Source of the DNA: Paracoccus aeridis
GTDB lineage: Bacteria; Pseudomonadota; Alphaproteobacteria; Rhodobacterales; Rhodobacteraceae
Assembly (NCBI RefSeq): GCF_004923205.2
Contig: NZ_SELD02000001.1
Location: forward strand, 62,001 to 126,000
Direction: 5' to 3'
Length of the DNA stretch: 64,000 bases
The notes beneath the pieces were generated by a model. The model searched no databases. It was not told the origin of the DNA and worked only from the letters and a program-made list of their open reading frames with translations. This document shows, one piece after another, positions 18,844 to 26,676 of this stretch (the stretch's first letter is position 1; each line of letters starts with the position of its first letter). A program made the position numbers and the translations under genes.

Positions 18844-19272
18844 TCACGTCGCCGGGGCGCCGCCCGCGTCCTGCGGGATCGCCTTGCCCATCGTCAGCGC
18901 GTCGATCCCGGGCGCGTAGTAGCCCCGTCGCCGACCCGTCCGCGCCCAGCCGGCGGCCGCGTACAGCGCCTGCGCCGCGGCGTTGTCGGACGCGACCTCG
19001 AGGAAGCCGCGCGCCGCACCGCGCATCGCCGCCACCGCGTCGAATTCCTGGACCAGCGCCCGGCCGAGGCCCTGCCTGCGCGCGCCGGGATCTACGGCGA
19101 GCGTCAGCAGTTCGGCCTCGTCGGCGGCGGTGCGGCCGATCAGGAACGCGCGGGGCCGCACCAGCAGGAACGCGCCGGGAAGGGACGCTATTGCCGCGAT
19201 CTCATCGGCCGACCACGGGCGGGGATGGGTGAAGCAGCGCGCGTGCAGCGCAGCCAGGTCGGCAGGGCTCAC
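18844..19272 (-). CDS. rimI: Ribosomal-protein-alanine N-acetyltransferase RimI
   Basis: 142-residue GNAT acetyltransferase. The acetyl-CoA loop is ARRQGLGRAL near residues 64-73, and FLEVASDNAAAQALYAAAGW is the classic RimI B-motif. It acetylates the N-terminus of ribosomal protein S18, or other proteins in the family. It starts with GTG and its first bases overlap the tsaB stop (GTGA), the usual tsaB-rimI coupling. The substrate is by homology only. Confidence 0.85.
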   Translation of the reverse strand: MSPADLAALHARCFTHPRPWSADEIAAIASLPGAFLLVRPRAFLIGRTAADEAELLTLAVDPGARRQGLGRALVQEFDAVAAMRGAARGFLEVASDNAAAQALYAAAGWARTGRRRGYYAPGIDALTMGKAIPQDAGGAPAT

Positions 19273-19928
19273 GGCAGCAGGACGGGCGCGGGGTCGCGTG
19301 GCGGGGCGGCGTCGGCCGGGCGCAGGTACAGGGGCGCGGGGCGGGGGATCGTGCCCTCACCCAGGCGCGCGGCGGCGACGCGGGCGGCGGCGATGCGGGC
19401 GATCGCGACGGCCAGCGGGGGCGCGTCGAGGGCAGGGGCGGGGCCGGGGGCAGGGGCGGGGCCGGGGGGCAGCGCGTCTGCCTGCGCCTGCGCGGGCCGG
19501 CCCAAGGGGCCGCTTGCGTCGAAGTCCTGCCAGAACACCTCGCCCGCGCGGCCCTGGACCACCGCGCGGCAGGGGCGCGGCGCGCCCAGCGCGGCGGCTT
19601 CCGTCACCGTCACCCCTACGGCGGGCACGCCCAGCGCCAGCGCAAGGCCGCGCGCGGCCGCGACGCTGATGCGGATGCCCGTGAAGTTGCCCGGGCCGAC
19701 GCCGACGCCGATGCCCGACAGGCCGGGCCATGCCACCCCGGCCTCTGCCAGCGTCTCCTCCAGCAGGACCATCAGCCGCTCGGCCTGGCCCCTGGCCATC
19801 GGCTCGAACCGCCGGGCGAGCACGCGGTCGCCCGACACGACAGCGGCCGCGCAATGCGCGGCCGACGTGTCGAAGCCCAGGAACAGCTCGTCCGTGCCGG
19901 GCCCCCGGCCAGATCCCGTGTCAGGCAA
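19269..19928 (-). CDS. tsaB: tRNA threonylcarbamoyladenosine protein TsaB
   Basis: 219-residue ASKHA-fold partner of TsaD in making t6A37 on ANN-decoding tRNAs. FLGFDTSAAHCAAAVV (near 16-31) is the N-terminal phosphate-1-like loop, and GIGVGVGPGNFTGIRISVA is the diagnostic TsaB segment. A Pro/Ala/Gly linker (PGPAPAPGPAP) coded by an 18-base tandem repeat replaces the usual loop in the C-terminal half. The only possible start in the overlap is TTG 19928, eight bases inside the nfu 3' end with GAGG upstream. The gene order nfu-tsaB-rimI with overlaps indicates one transcript. Confidence 0.88.
   Translation of the reverse strand: MPDTGSGRGPGTDELFLGFDTSAAHCAAAVVSGDRVLARRFEPMARGQAERLMVLLEETLAEAGVAWPGLSGIGVGVGPGNFTGIRISVAAARGLALALGVPAVGVTVTEAAALGAPRPCRAVVQGRAGEVFWQDFDASGPLGRPAQAQADALPPGPAPAPGPAPALDAPPLAVAIARIAAARVAAARLGEGTIPRPAPLYLRPADAAPPRDPAPVLLP
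19430..19469 (+). repeat. 18-bp G-rich tandem repeat with quadruplex potential
   Basis: Two exact copies of GGGCAGGGGCGGGGCCGG stand end to end (19430-19447, 19448-19465) and are followed by four more Gs. At least seven runs of three or more Gs lie on the plus strand, which is the template strand of tsaB. It codes the Pro/Ala/Gly linker of TsaB. Confidence 0.7.
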
Positions 19929-20481
19929 CCGGGCGGACCTCGGTGACTTCGGGAATGTAGTGGCGCAGCAGGTTCTCGATCCCCATCTTCAGCGTCAGGG
20001 TCGAGGACGGGCAGCCCGCGCAGGCGCCCTTCATGTGCAGGTAGACGACGCCCCGGTCGAAGCCGTGGAAGGTGATGTCGCCGCCGTCCTGCGCCACCGC
20101 CGGGCGGACGCGGGTGTCGAGCAGTTCCTTGATCTGCACCACGATGTCGCCGTCGGGGCCGGTATGGGCGGTGTGGCCGTCATCCGCGGGCGCGGCCTCG
20201 GCCAGCGCGGGCTGGCCGGACTGGTAGTGCTCCATGATCGCGCCGAGGACCGAGGGCTTGATCTGGTCCCACACGGCCGCGTCGGTCTTGGTCACAGTGA
20301 CGAAGTCGTTGCCGAGGAACACGCCTGCGACGCCCTGCACGCCGAACAGCCGCTGCGCCAGCGGGCTGGTTCCGGCGCTGTCCTGCGACGGGAAGTCGGC
20401 CGTGCCGGATGCGAGCACCGTCTCGCCCGGAAGGAACTTCAGCGTGGCGGGGTTCGGGGTCGTCTCGGTCTGGATGAACAT
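19921..20481 (-). CDS. NifU-like iron-sulfur scaffold protein (Nfu)
   Basis: 186-residue Fe-S cluster carrier. The N-terminal Nfu domain opens MFIQTETTPNPATLKFLPG, the C-terminal NifU domain carries the cluster-binding Cys pair in GACAGCPSSTLTLKMGIENLL. It delivers [4Fe-4S] clusters to target enzymes. Start ATG 20481 has AGGAGCG upstream; the longer open frame to 20628 is not needed. It leads the run with tsaB and rimI. Linking Fe-S delivery and t6A/ribosome modification in one transcript is common in this order, as I recall it. Confidence 0.92.
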   Translation of the reverse strand: MFIQTETTPNPATLKFLPGETVLASGTADFPSQDSAGTSPLAQRLFGVQGVAGVFLGNDFVTVTKTDAAVWDQIKPSVLGAIMEHYQSGQPALAEAAPADDGHTAHTGPDGDIVVQIKELLDTRVRPAVAQDGGDITFHGFDRGVVYLHMKGACAGCPSSTLTLKMGIENLLRHYIPEVTEVRPVA

Positions 20482-20770
20482 GGGCTCGCTCCTGTTATGC
20501 CGCCGGATATGGTCACGCACCCCCCTGAAGTCAACCGGCGGGGACCCGTGCCCAGTCTGCCGCCATCGCCGGCACCGGCGTCCGGCGCATGCCGGGCGAG
20601 CCCGGCGCAGGCGCCGGAGCTGCGGCAAGGGCGGCCCGGTCCGGCAGCAGCCGGAGGCGCCGGCAGGGATGATGCCCCGTGCTGTCGCGATGTGCCCGGA
20701 TGCCCTTGCCGGGCCGCTTGACCGGATCGGCGAGGTCGTCGTCCCTAACGCCTGTCCTTGGCCCCTACCC

Positions 20771-21226
20771 TCAGGTGATCTGCTGCAGCCGCTCGGCCGA
20801 GATGTCGCCGGGCACGATCGTGAGCGGGCAGGGCAGCGACGCCACGTCGCGCAGAAGCCGCGAGACCAGAGGCCCCGGCCCCTGCGTTTCGGTGGACGCC
20901 CCCAGCACGCAGACGCCGATCTCGGGGTCGGCGCCGATCTGGGCCAGCAGCTCGGCCGCCGGCTCGCCTTCGCGGATGACCAGCTCCGGCTCGATCGCGG
21001 CCTTGTCTCGCATCCACTTGGCGAAGACGCCGTAATGCGCCTCGAGCCGTTCCTGCGCCTCGGCGCGCATCACGTCGGCCACGCCCATGCCGTGCTGGAT
21101 CTCGTCGGCGGGGATCACCGCCAGCACCTGCACCGACCCCCCGGTCGCGGCGGCGCGGAGCGCGGCATAGCGGATCGCGTTCAGGCATTCGCGGGTGTCG
21201 TCGAGAACGACCAGGAACTTGCGCAC
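20771..21226 (-). CDS. Universal stress protein (UspA fold)
   Basis: 151-residue protein of the Usp fold. VRKFLVVLDDTRECLNAIRYA gives the first strand and the following Asp, and VCVLGASTETQGPGPLVSRL is near the ATP-binding G-2x-G-9x-G-[ST] region but departs from its exact spacing. The C-terminal PLTIVPGDIS matches the usual PVLVV strand. I chose GTG 21226 because AGGAAAGGAC lies just upstream. The gene is divergent from the sugar transferase with about 160 bases between. Its role is unknown; such proteins are often induced by stress. Confidence 0.85.
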   Translation of the reverse strand: MRKFLVVLDDTRECLNAIRYAALRAAATGGSVQVLAVIPADEIQHGMGVADVMRAEAQERLEAHYGVFAKWMRDKAAIEPELVIREGEPAAELLAQIGADPEIGVCVLGASTETQGPGPLVSRLLRDVASLPCPLTIVPGDISAERLQQIT

Positions 21227-21388
21227 GGAATGTCCTTTCCTGCCTCGCGTGGGGCGGGCAACAGCGCAGCGTGTCAAATCCGCCGCCCCCGCGCAAGATC
21301 GCGCCTTTTCGCCCTTGCATGGATTTTCTTCACCGGATCTTGGTGCTACGGGACCAGAAGGTTCTGTTGGGCTTGTGAAAGGTTACGC

Positions 21389-22144
21389 GTGGCGATCACC
21401 GACGACTGGGACGGGCTGCACCCGGCCGCGAGGGAGCGCTCGCCGGCGGTCAACGCGTCGGCTCAGGATGCCGTTTTCCGCATGACCTTCCGCAAGCGGG
21501 CCTTCGACGTCGTCTTCTCGCTTCTGCTGCTGATCCCGCTGTCGGTCGTGATGCTGACCGTGGCCGGCCTGCTTCTGCTGTCGCAGGGACGCCCGATCCT
21601 GTACGTCGCGCCGCGCATGAAGTCGGCCGAGGACAGTTTCCACCTGCTGAAGTTCCGCACCATGCACCGCGTGGACGAAGATTCCGGCGCCACCGGCGCG
21701 CACAAGAGCTGGCGGATCACCGCCGTCGGCCGCATCCTGCGCCGCACCCGGATCGACGAGCTGCCGCAGCTGTTCAACATTCTGCGCGGCGACATGAGCT
21801 TCGTGGGCCCGCGCCCGCCCCTGCGCGAATATGTCGAGCGCTTCCCCGGCGCCTACGGGCAGGTCTTGCGGACCCGCCCCGGCGTCACCGGCCTCGCCAC
21901 GCTGATCTACCACGCGCAGGAGGACCGGATCATGGCGTCCTGCGACACGGCCGAGGCGACAGAGGCCGCCTATTACCGCCGCTGCATCCCGACCAAGCTG
22001 CGGCTCGACATGATCTACCAGCGCCGGCGCACGATGCTGCTGGACCTGTGGATCATCTGGAACACCTCGATGACGGTCATCATCCCGGGATGGAAGCCGA
22101 AGCGCCTGCTGGACCGCGCGTCCACCCGGCAGGCGGACGGCTGA
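21389..22144 (+). CDS. Sugar transferase (WcaJ/ExoY type)
   Basis: 251-residue polyprenyl-phosphate sugar-1-phosphate transferase core, which starts exopolysaccharide repeat units on the undecaprenyl carrier. One anchor helix FDVVFSLLLLIPLSVVMLTVAG (near 41-62) is followed by LKFRTMHRV, RRTRIDELPQLFNIL, RGDMSFVGPRPPLREYVE and RPGVTGLATL, all family signatures. Start GTG 21389 has GAAAGG upstream; an ATG at 21482 would drop the N-terminal 31 residues and is less favoured. No other polysaccharide gene is adjacent, so this is an isolated initiating enzyme. Confidence 0.85.
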   Translation: MAITDDWDGLHPAARERSPAVNASAQDAVFRMTFRKRAFDVVFSLLLLIPLSVVMLTVAGLLLLSQGRPILYVAPRMKSAEDSFHLLKFRTMHRVDEDSGATGAHKSWRITAVGRILRRTRIDELPQLFNILRGDMSFVGPRPPLREYVERFPGAYGQVLRTRPGVTGLATLIYHAQEDRIMASCDTAEATEAAYYRRCIPTKLRLDMIYQRRRTMLLDLWIIWNTSMTVIIPGWKPKRLLDRASTRQADG

Positions 22145-22197
22145 CCCGACCGCGGCGCGGCCTCACGATCGCGCGCTGAGCGGGGCTCTGGCGGGGA

Positions 22198-22256
22198 TCA
22201 CGACGGCGCGGCGAACGGATCGTCCGGGTAGCCCGCGCCGGTCAGGGTAACGCCCG
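22198..22256 (-). repeat. Decayed duplicate of the truA 3' end
   Basis: The 59 bases here match truA's last codons at 22290-22347 at about nine positions in ten with one single-base gap. Read in frame the copy gives [15 protein letters not shown] and a stop, against [15 protein letters not shown] in truA. It stands 92 bases downstream of the true end and has no start of its own, so it is a partial duplication remnant, not a gene. Confidence 0.75.
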
Positions 22257-22289
22257 ACAACCGCGCGCTGGACGCGGCGCAAGCGGACC

Positions 22290-23078
22290 TCACGACTGCG
22301 CGGCGAACGGGTCGTCCGGGTAGCCGACGCCGGTCAGGTAAAGCCCGTGCGGCGGGCAGACCGGCCCGCAGGCGGCCCGGTCGCGGGCGGAAAGCGCGTC
22401 CGCCACCCGGCCCGGGTCCCACGCCCCCGCGCCCACCCGTTCCAGCGTTCCGACGATCGACCGCACCTGGTTGTGCAGGAACGACCGCGCGCGCAGGTGG
22501 AAACGGTACTCGGTGCCGCCGGGCACCGGCATCTCCTCGATCGCGATCTCGTCCAGCGTCTTCACCGGGCTGGCCGACTGGCACATCGTGGACCGGAAGG
22601 TGGTGAAGTCGTGCCGCCCGACCAGCTGCGCCGCGCCCGCGCGCATCGCGGCCGTGTCGAGCGGCTGGCGCACCTGCCAGACCAGCCCGCGATCATGCGT
22701 CGCAGGCGCGCGGCGGGCGAGCAGGCGGAAGCTGTAGCGGCGTTCGACGGCGCTGAAGCGGGCGTGGAACCCGTCATCCACGCGGGCCGCGTCCAGCACC
22801 GCGACCGGCTGCGGCTTCAGGTGCCAGTTCAGCGCCTCGGACAGGCGGAACGGGTCCCAGTCGCGGGCAAGGTCCGCGTGCGCGACCTGTCCGGTGGCAT
22901 GGACGCCCGCGTCGGTGCGCCCGGCGCCGGCGATCCGCCGGCCCGCGCCGGCAAAGGCGGGATCGAGCCGTGCCAGCGCGGCCTCGATGGCGCCCTGCAC
23001 CGACGGCTGGCCGGCCTGCGCCTGCCAGCCCGCGAACGGGCCGCCCGCGTATTCGATCAGCAGCGCAAAGCGGGGCAT
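22290..23078 (-). CDS. truA: tRNA pseudouridine(38-40) synthase TruA
   Basis: 262-residue enzyme making pseudouridine at positions 38-40 of tRNA anticodon arms. The catalytic Asp is in [13 protein letters not shown] (near residue 55), and [10 protein letters not shown] plus [18 protein letters not shown] are further family motifs. Length is normal for TruA. The gene begins after the XpaC-like gene's stop with seven bases between, so they may share a transcript. The 3' end has a partial tandem duplicate downstream. Confidence 0.94.
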   Translation of the reverse strand: MPRFALLIEYAGGPFAGWQAQAGQPSVQGAIEAALARLDPAFAGAGRRIAGAGRTDAGVHATGQVAHADLARDWDPFRLSEALNWHLKPQPVAVLDAARVDDGFHARFSAVERRYSFRLLARRAPATHDRGLVWQVRQPLDTAAMRAGAAQLVGRHDFTTFRSTMCQSASPVKTLDEIAIEEMPVPGGTEYRFHLRARSFLHNQVRSIVGTLERVGAGAWDPGRVADALSARDRAACGPVCPPHGLYLTGVGYPDDPFAAQS

Positions 23079-23085
23079 GGGGCGG

Positions 23086-24084
23086 TCAGCGCCCGCCCTT
23101 CCGTTCCGCCGGGGCGGCCGTCGCCTCGTCCGGGAGCCGGAGCAGGTCGTCCAGCGTCTGCGAGGCGGGCTGGCGCCCGATCAGCGGCTGTTCGGCCGGC
23201 ACCCGCACGCCTTCACGCGCAAGGCGGTCACGCAGCACGCTGATCTCGATGTCCATGTCGGTGCGGTCGCCCTGCCGCAGCCGGTCGGCCAGCGCGCGGA
23301 AGTTGCGTTCCAGGTCGGTCAGCAGCGCCTCGTATTCGTCGCGCGCCGTCCGGTCGCGCGTCTGGGCATAGAGGTCCGAGAACTTCACCGTCGCGTCGCG
23401 CGCGCCCATCAGGTAGACGCCGAGATAGCGGCGGGCCGAGGACAGCGACACCGGGTCCTGTTCCACCTGCTCGAACAGCATCCGCGCGGTCGCCGCGAAC
23501 AGGTTGACGCGCGCTTCCATCTGCCGGTCGCCGGTGCGCCGGATCGCGTCGGTCATGCCCGACAGATAGCCCTCGGCATCCGAGATGACGCGGGCGACGC
23601 GGTCCTGCTGGAAGCTGTCGATGCCCTCCATCCCCTTGTCCTTCGTGGGGTCCGGCCCGAACGACAGCCAGTGGAGGATGGAGCCCGTGAAGCCCAGAAG
23701 CCCCGCGCCCGCGACCGCCGCCCCCGGCTCGAACGAGCCGACCGCGAGCCCCAGCCCCGCCATGATCCCGCCAAACAGCTTGCGCGGCACCGCCGGTTTC
23801 CGCGCGACGCGGCGCGCGTCGTAGGCCGCTTCCGCCTGCAGGCCCTCGCGCGTCAGGATCATCCCCGACGCGATCAGGCCGAAGCCGCCCAGCTGCGTTG
23901 CGACCTCGAACGGGGTGCCCTGGAAGAACGCCGTCAGCAGAAGCGGCGTCGCCATGATGGTGATCCACTTGGTCCGGCTTTCGAACCTGTGGCGGACCTC
24001 CGCGGGCGGGACCGGCAGGGGCGGGTCGTCCACCCCGCGCTGGCCGGGAACGGGGGAATACTTGCCTCCGAAGCGTCGTGCCAT
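23086..24084 (-). CDS. XpaC-like (5-bromo-4-chloroindolyl phosphate hydrolysis) protein
   Basis: 332 residues. It has a basic, Pro-rich N-terminus, two hydrophobic pairs ([15 protein letters not shown] with [12 protein letters not shown], then [13 protein letters not shown] with [20 protein letters not shown]), and a long helical, charged C-terminal half with a likely coiled coil (DDLLRLP region at the end). This layout matches proteins named for XpaC, usually next to a TelA-type protein; no TelA is nearby. Biochemical function is unproven. Start 24084 has GAGGGACG upstream. A 27-codon ORF lies directly before it. Confidence 0.65.
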   Translation of the reverse strand: MARRFGGKYSPVPGQRGVDDPPLPVPPAEVRHRFESRTKWITIMATPLLLTAFFQGTPFEVATQLGGFGLIASGMILTREGLQAEAAYDARRVARKPAVPRKLFGGIMAGLGLAVGSFEPGAAVAGAGLLGFTGSILHWLSFGPDPTKDKGMEGIDSFQQDRVARVISDAEGYLSGMTDAIRRTGDRQMEARVNLFAATARMLFEQVEQDPVSLSSARRYLGVYLMGARDATVKFSDLYAQTRDRTARDEYEALLTDLERNFRALADRLRQGDRTDMDIEISVLRDRLAREGVRVPAEQPLIGRQPASQTLDDLLRLPDEATAAPAERKGGR

Positions 24085-24094
24085 GTGACGTCCC

Positions 24095-24178
24095 TCAGCC
24101 CGCGCCCACGATCGAGGCATAGAGCGTCACCCCCATCAGCAGGTAGAAGGTCAGGCGATGCATCGCGGGGCGGGACAT
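24095..24178 (-). CDS. Tiny membrane ORF (27 aa)
   Basis: Reads MSRPAMHRLTFYLLMGVTLY then ASIVGAG and a TGA stop. AAAGGAACGCC lies right before the ATG at 24178, a good ribosome site. Residues 9-25 form one hydrophobic helix with basic residues before it, so a single-pass inner-membrane peptide is likely. The stop is 10 bases before the XpaC-like start, so the two are probably co-transcribed. No homologue is claimed; evidence is ribosome site, spacing and composition. Confidence 0.55.
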   Translation of the reverse strand: MSRPAMHRLTFYLLMGVTLYASIVGAG

Positions 24179-24280
24179 GGCGTTCCTTTCGTCTGCCGCC
24201 CGGGGGGTTCGCGGGCGCGCGGTCGTCCGGCCACATATCGGGCCGGCGGGCGGCCCGATCAACCCGAAACCGGCGATGAT

Positions 24281-26104
24281 TTACGGCGCCTTTGCCGCGC
24301 GGGGCCGGTCGGCATGGGTTTCGGCGATCACGTCCGTGACCTGGAACCGGGTGACGTCGACCAGCCCCATGTCGGAAATCCGCAGCTCGGGGATCACCAC
24401 CAGCGCCAGAAGGGAATGCTGCATGTAGGCGTTGTTCAGCGTGCAGCCGCAGTCCCGCATCGCGGCGACGAGCCGGTCGGCCTTCGCGGCCACGACCTCG
24501 GCCCGCTCGTCCGACATCAGGCCGGCGATGGGCAGCTCGACCAGCGCAAGCTCCTCGCCGCCCGCGATCACGACGATGCCGCCCCCGATCTCGTGCAGGC
24601 GGTTCGCGGCGCGGGCCATGTCGGCCGTGTCGGTGCCGACGACGATCATGTGGTGGCTGTCATGGGCGACGGTCGAGGCGACGGCGCAGGGGCGATCGTA
24701 GCCGAAGCCCGACACGAAGCCGTTGACGACCCCGCCGGTGGCGCGGTGCCGTTCCACCAGCGCGATCTTGCAGACGTCGTTCGCCGGGTCCGTCTGCACG
24801 ACGCCGTCCACGACGGGAAGCCGGCGTTCCAGCGCCCGGGTCGGCGCCTGATTCTCGACCACGCCAATCACGCGCGCGGTCACCCCCGCCGCATCCGGCG
24901 CGCGGATGTCGAAGTCCTCCGCCCCGAGGCTGCGGCCCAGCTTCACCGTGCCGCGGGCGCTCGCGGGATAGTCGAACTGCGGCAGGTCGGCCGCCAGCGC
25001 CCCGTCCCGCGCCATCAGGCAGCCGCGCGCGAACACCAGCTCGACCGGCAGCGTCACGAGGTCGGAGGTCACGATCAGGTCCGCCCGCCTGCCCGGCGCG
25101 ATCGAGCCCAGCTCCCGCTCCAGCCCGAAATGCTGGGCCGCGTTCAGCGTCGCCATCTGGATCGCGGTCACGGGCCGCAGCCCCTGCGCGATGGCGTGGC
25201 GCACGACGCGGTTCATGTGGCCGTCCCGGACCAGCGTGCCCGAATGGCTGTCGTCGGTGCACAGGACGAAGTTGCGGGGGTCCAGCCCGCGCTCGGTGAC
25301 CGCCTTCACCTGCTCGGCCACGTCGTGCCACGCCGACCCCAGCCGCAGCATCGCCCGCATCCCCTGCCTGACGCGGGCCACCGCGTCGTCGGCGGTCGTG
25401 CCCTCGTGATCGTCGGCCGGCCCGCCCGCCGCATAGGCGTGGAACGCCCGGCCGAGATCGGGCGAGGCGTAGTGCCCGCCGACCGTCAGCCCCGCCGCCG
25501 CGGTCGCCGCGATTTCCGCGACCATCTTCGGGTCGTTGGCGATCACGCCGGGAAAGTTCATGACCTCGCCCAGCCCGATCATCCCGGGCCAGGCCAGGGC
25601 CGTGGCCACGTCCGCGGGGGTGAGTTCGGCGCCTGCGTGTTCCAGCCCCGGCGCGCTGGGGACGCAGCTCGGCACCTGCACGTAGACGTTGATGGGCAGG
25701 CCCTGCGCCTCGTCGTGCATCAGCCGGACGCCGCGCAGGCCCAGCACGTTCGCGATCTCGTGCGGGTCGATGAACATCGAGGTGGTGCCGTGCGGGATCA
25801 CGGCGCGGGCGAATTCCGTCACGGTCACGAGGCCGCTTTCGACATGCATGTGCGCGTCGACGAGGCCGGGCACGAGGTAGCGGCCGTCGGCGTCGATCAC
25901 CTGCGTCTGCGGGCCGATCGCGTGGCTCGCGTCGGGGCCTGCGAAGGCGAAGCGGCCATCCGCCACGGCGATGTCGGTGCCGGGGATGATCTCGCCCGAG
26001 TAGACGTTGACCCACCTGCCGCCGCGGATGACCAGATCGGCCGGGCGGCGGCCCGTGGCGACATCGACCAGCGCGGGCGCCGACTGCATCCATGTCCGTT
26101 CCAT
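24281..26104 (-). CDS. ade: Adenine deaminase
   Basis: 607-residue metal-dependent amidohydrolase converting adenine to hypoxanthine and ammonia. DAHMHVESG (near residues 82-90) provides the HxH metal ligands, FIDPHEIANVLG and VGGHYASPD further ligand regions, and TDDSHSGTL the catalytic Asp. LNNAYMQHSLLALVVIPELR at the C-terminus is typical of the Ade subfamily and separates it from other amidohydrolases. Length matches the family. AGGAAAGGAAG lies upstream of ATG 26104. It links to purine salvage, possibly with the BMP importer 6 kb away, though that is inference. Confidence 0.93.
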   Translation of the reverse strand: MERTWMQSAPALVDVATGRRPADLVIRGGRWVNVYSGEIIPGTDIAVADGRFAFAGPDASHAIGPQTQVIDADGRYLVPGLVDAHMHVESGLVTVTEFARAVIPHGTTSMFIDPHEIANVLGLRGVRLMHDEAQGLPINVYVQVPSCVPSAPGLEHAGAELTPADVATALAWPGMIGLGEVMNFPGVIANDPKMVAEIAATAAAGLTVGGHYASPDLGRAFHAYAAGGPADDHEGTTADDAVARVRQGMRAMLRLGSAWHDVAEQVKAVTERGLDPRNFVLCTDDSHSGTLVRDGHMNRVVRHAIAQGLRPVTAIQMATLNAAQHFGLERELGSIAPGRRADLIVTSDLVTLPVELVFARGCLMARDGALAADLPQFDYPASARGTVKLGRSLGAEDFDIRAPDAAGVTARVIGVVENQAPTRALERRLPVVDGVVQTDPANDVCKIALVERHRATGGVVNGFVSGFGYDRPCAVASTVAHDSHHMIVVGTDTADMARAANRLHEIGGGIVVIAGGEELALVELPIAGLMSDERAEVVAAKADRLVAAMRDCGCTLNNAYMQHSLLALVVIPELRISDMGLVDVTRFQVTDVIAETHADRPRAAKAP

Positions 26105-26452
26105 CGCCCGCTTCCTTTCCTGTCGCCCGTCCCGAAGGTGCCGCCGTTTCGCGGCGAAGGCCAGCCTCGCGGTCAGGTCCGCGCAGCGGCGGGCGCGAGA
26201 GGCGCGCCGCGACCTGCAAGGAGGACAGGCGGTGGCCCCGGACGACCCGGCCCGGCAGCACCGCTGCGGCCGGTGGGTTCAGACACGACGGCAGGCCGAG
26301 ACGCCGCGGAACGACGGCACATGGGCCAGCGCCGCCCCGTCAGGCACCCGCCGAACCGGCCCGGGTAAGCGCCGGCATCTTGGCGAAAGCCACGGCGGCA
26401 GCGCGAGGAGGATCTGTCCGACGGGCGAATGATCCTGCGGGGTGGAAGGGGG
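26105..26452. other. Gap between ade and tRNA-Gly
   Basis: About 350 GC-rich bases. It holds the ade ribosome site next to the ATG and the 3' flank of the tRNA-Gly gene. I see no convincing ORF, hairpin terminator or repeat; open frames here are short and lack ribosome sites. Confidence 0.5.
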
Positions 26453-26526
26453 TGGAGCGGGTGATGGGAATCGAACCCACGTATTCAGCTTGGAAGGCTG
26501 CTGCTCTACCATTGAGCTACACCCGC
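26453..26526 (-). tRNA. tRNA-Gly(TCC)
   Basis: Full cloverleaf on the minus strand, 74 bases including an encoded CCA. The acceptor GCGGGTG pairs with CACCCGC; the D arm is GCTCAATGGTAGAGC; the anticodon loop CTTCCAA gives anticodon TCC, reading GGA and wobbling to GGG; the T arm is GTGGGTTCGATTCCCAT. Confidence 0.95.
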
Positions 26527-26536
26527 GGCGGCTTTC

Positions 26537-26566
26537 CGTATAGGCCGGGGCGGGCGGCGGGTGCAA
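26537..26566 (-). promoter_or_regulatory. tRNA-Gly promoter
   Basis: Minus-strand TTGCAC (26561-26566) and TATACG (26537-26542), 18 bases apart, end ten bases before the mature tRNA 5' end, as expected for a tRNA promoter with a short leader. Confidence 0.5.
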
Positions 26567-26676
26567 GCGCCGCGTGCGGCGGCGCGCAGCAGCCGCGACC
26601 TGCGGCCCCGTGGCTGCCGCGGCCTGCAGCCCCGTCGCCGCTTGATTTGTCGCCGGGGCGCGGGCAGTCAGTGGCC

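Noticed and set aside
20482..20770. Plus-strand frame leading into the sugar transferase
   Set aside because: It is a reading through the nfu and usp regions on the other strand; the transferase has a good GTG start with GAAAGG.
26105..26452. Short open frames between ade and tRNA-Gly
   Set aside because: No ribosome sites, no typical codon use and no hydrophobic or conserved pattern.
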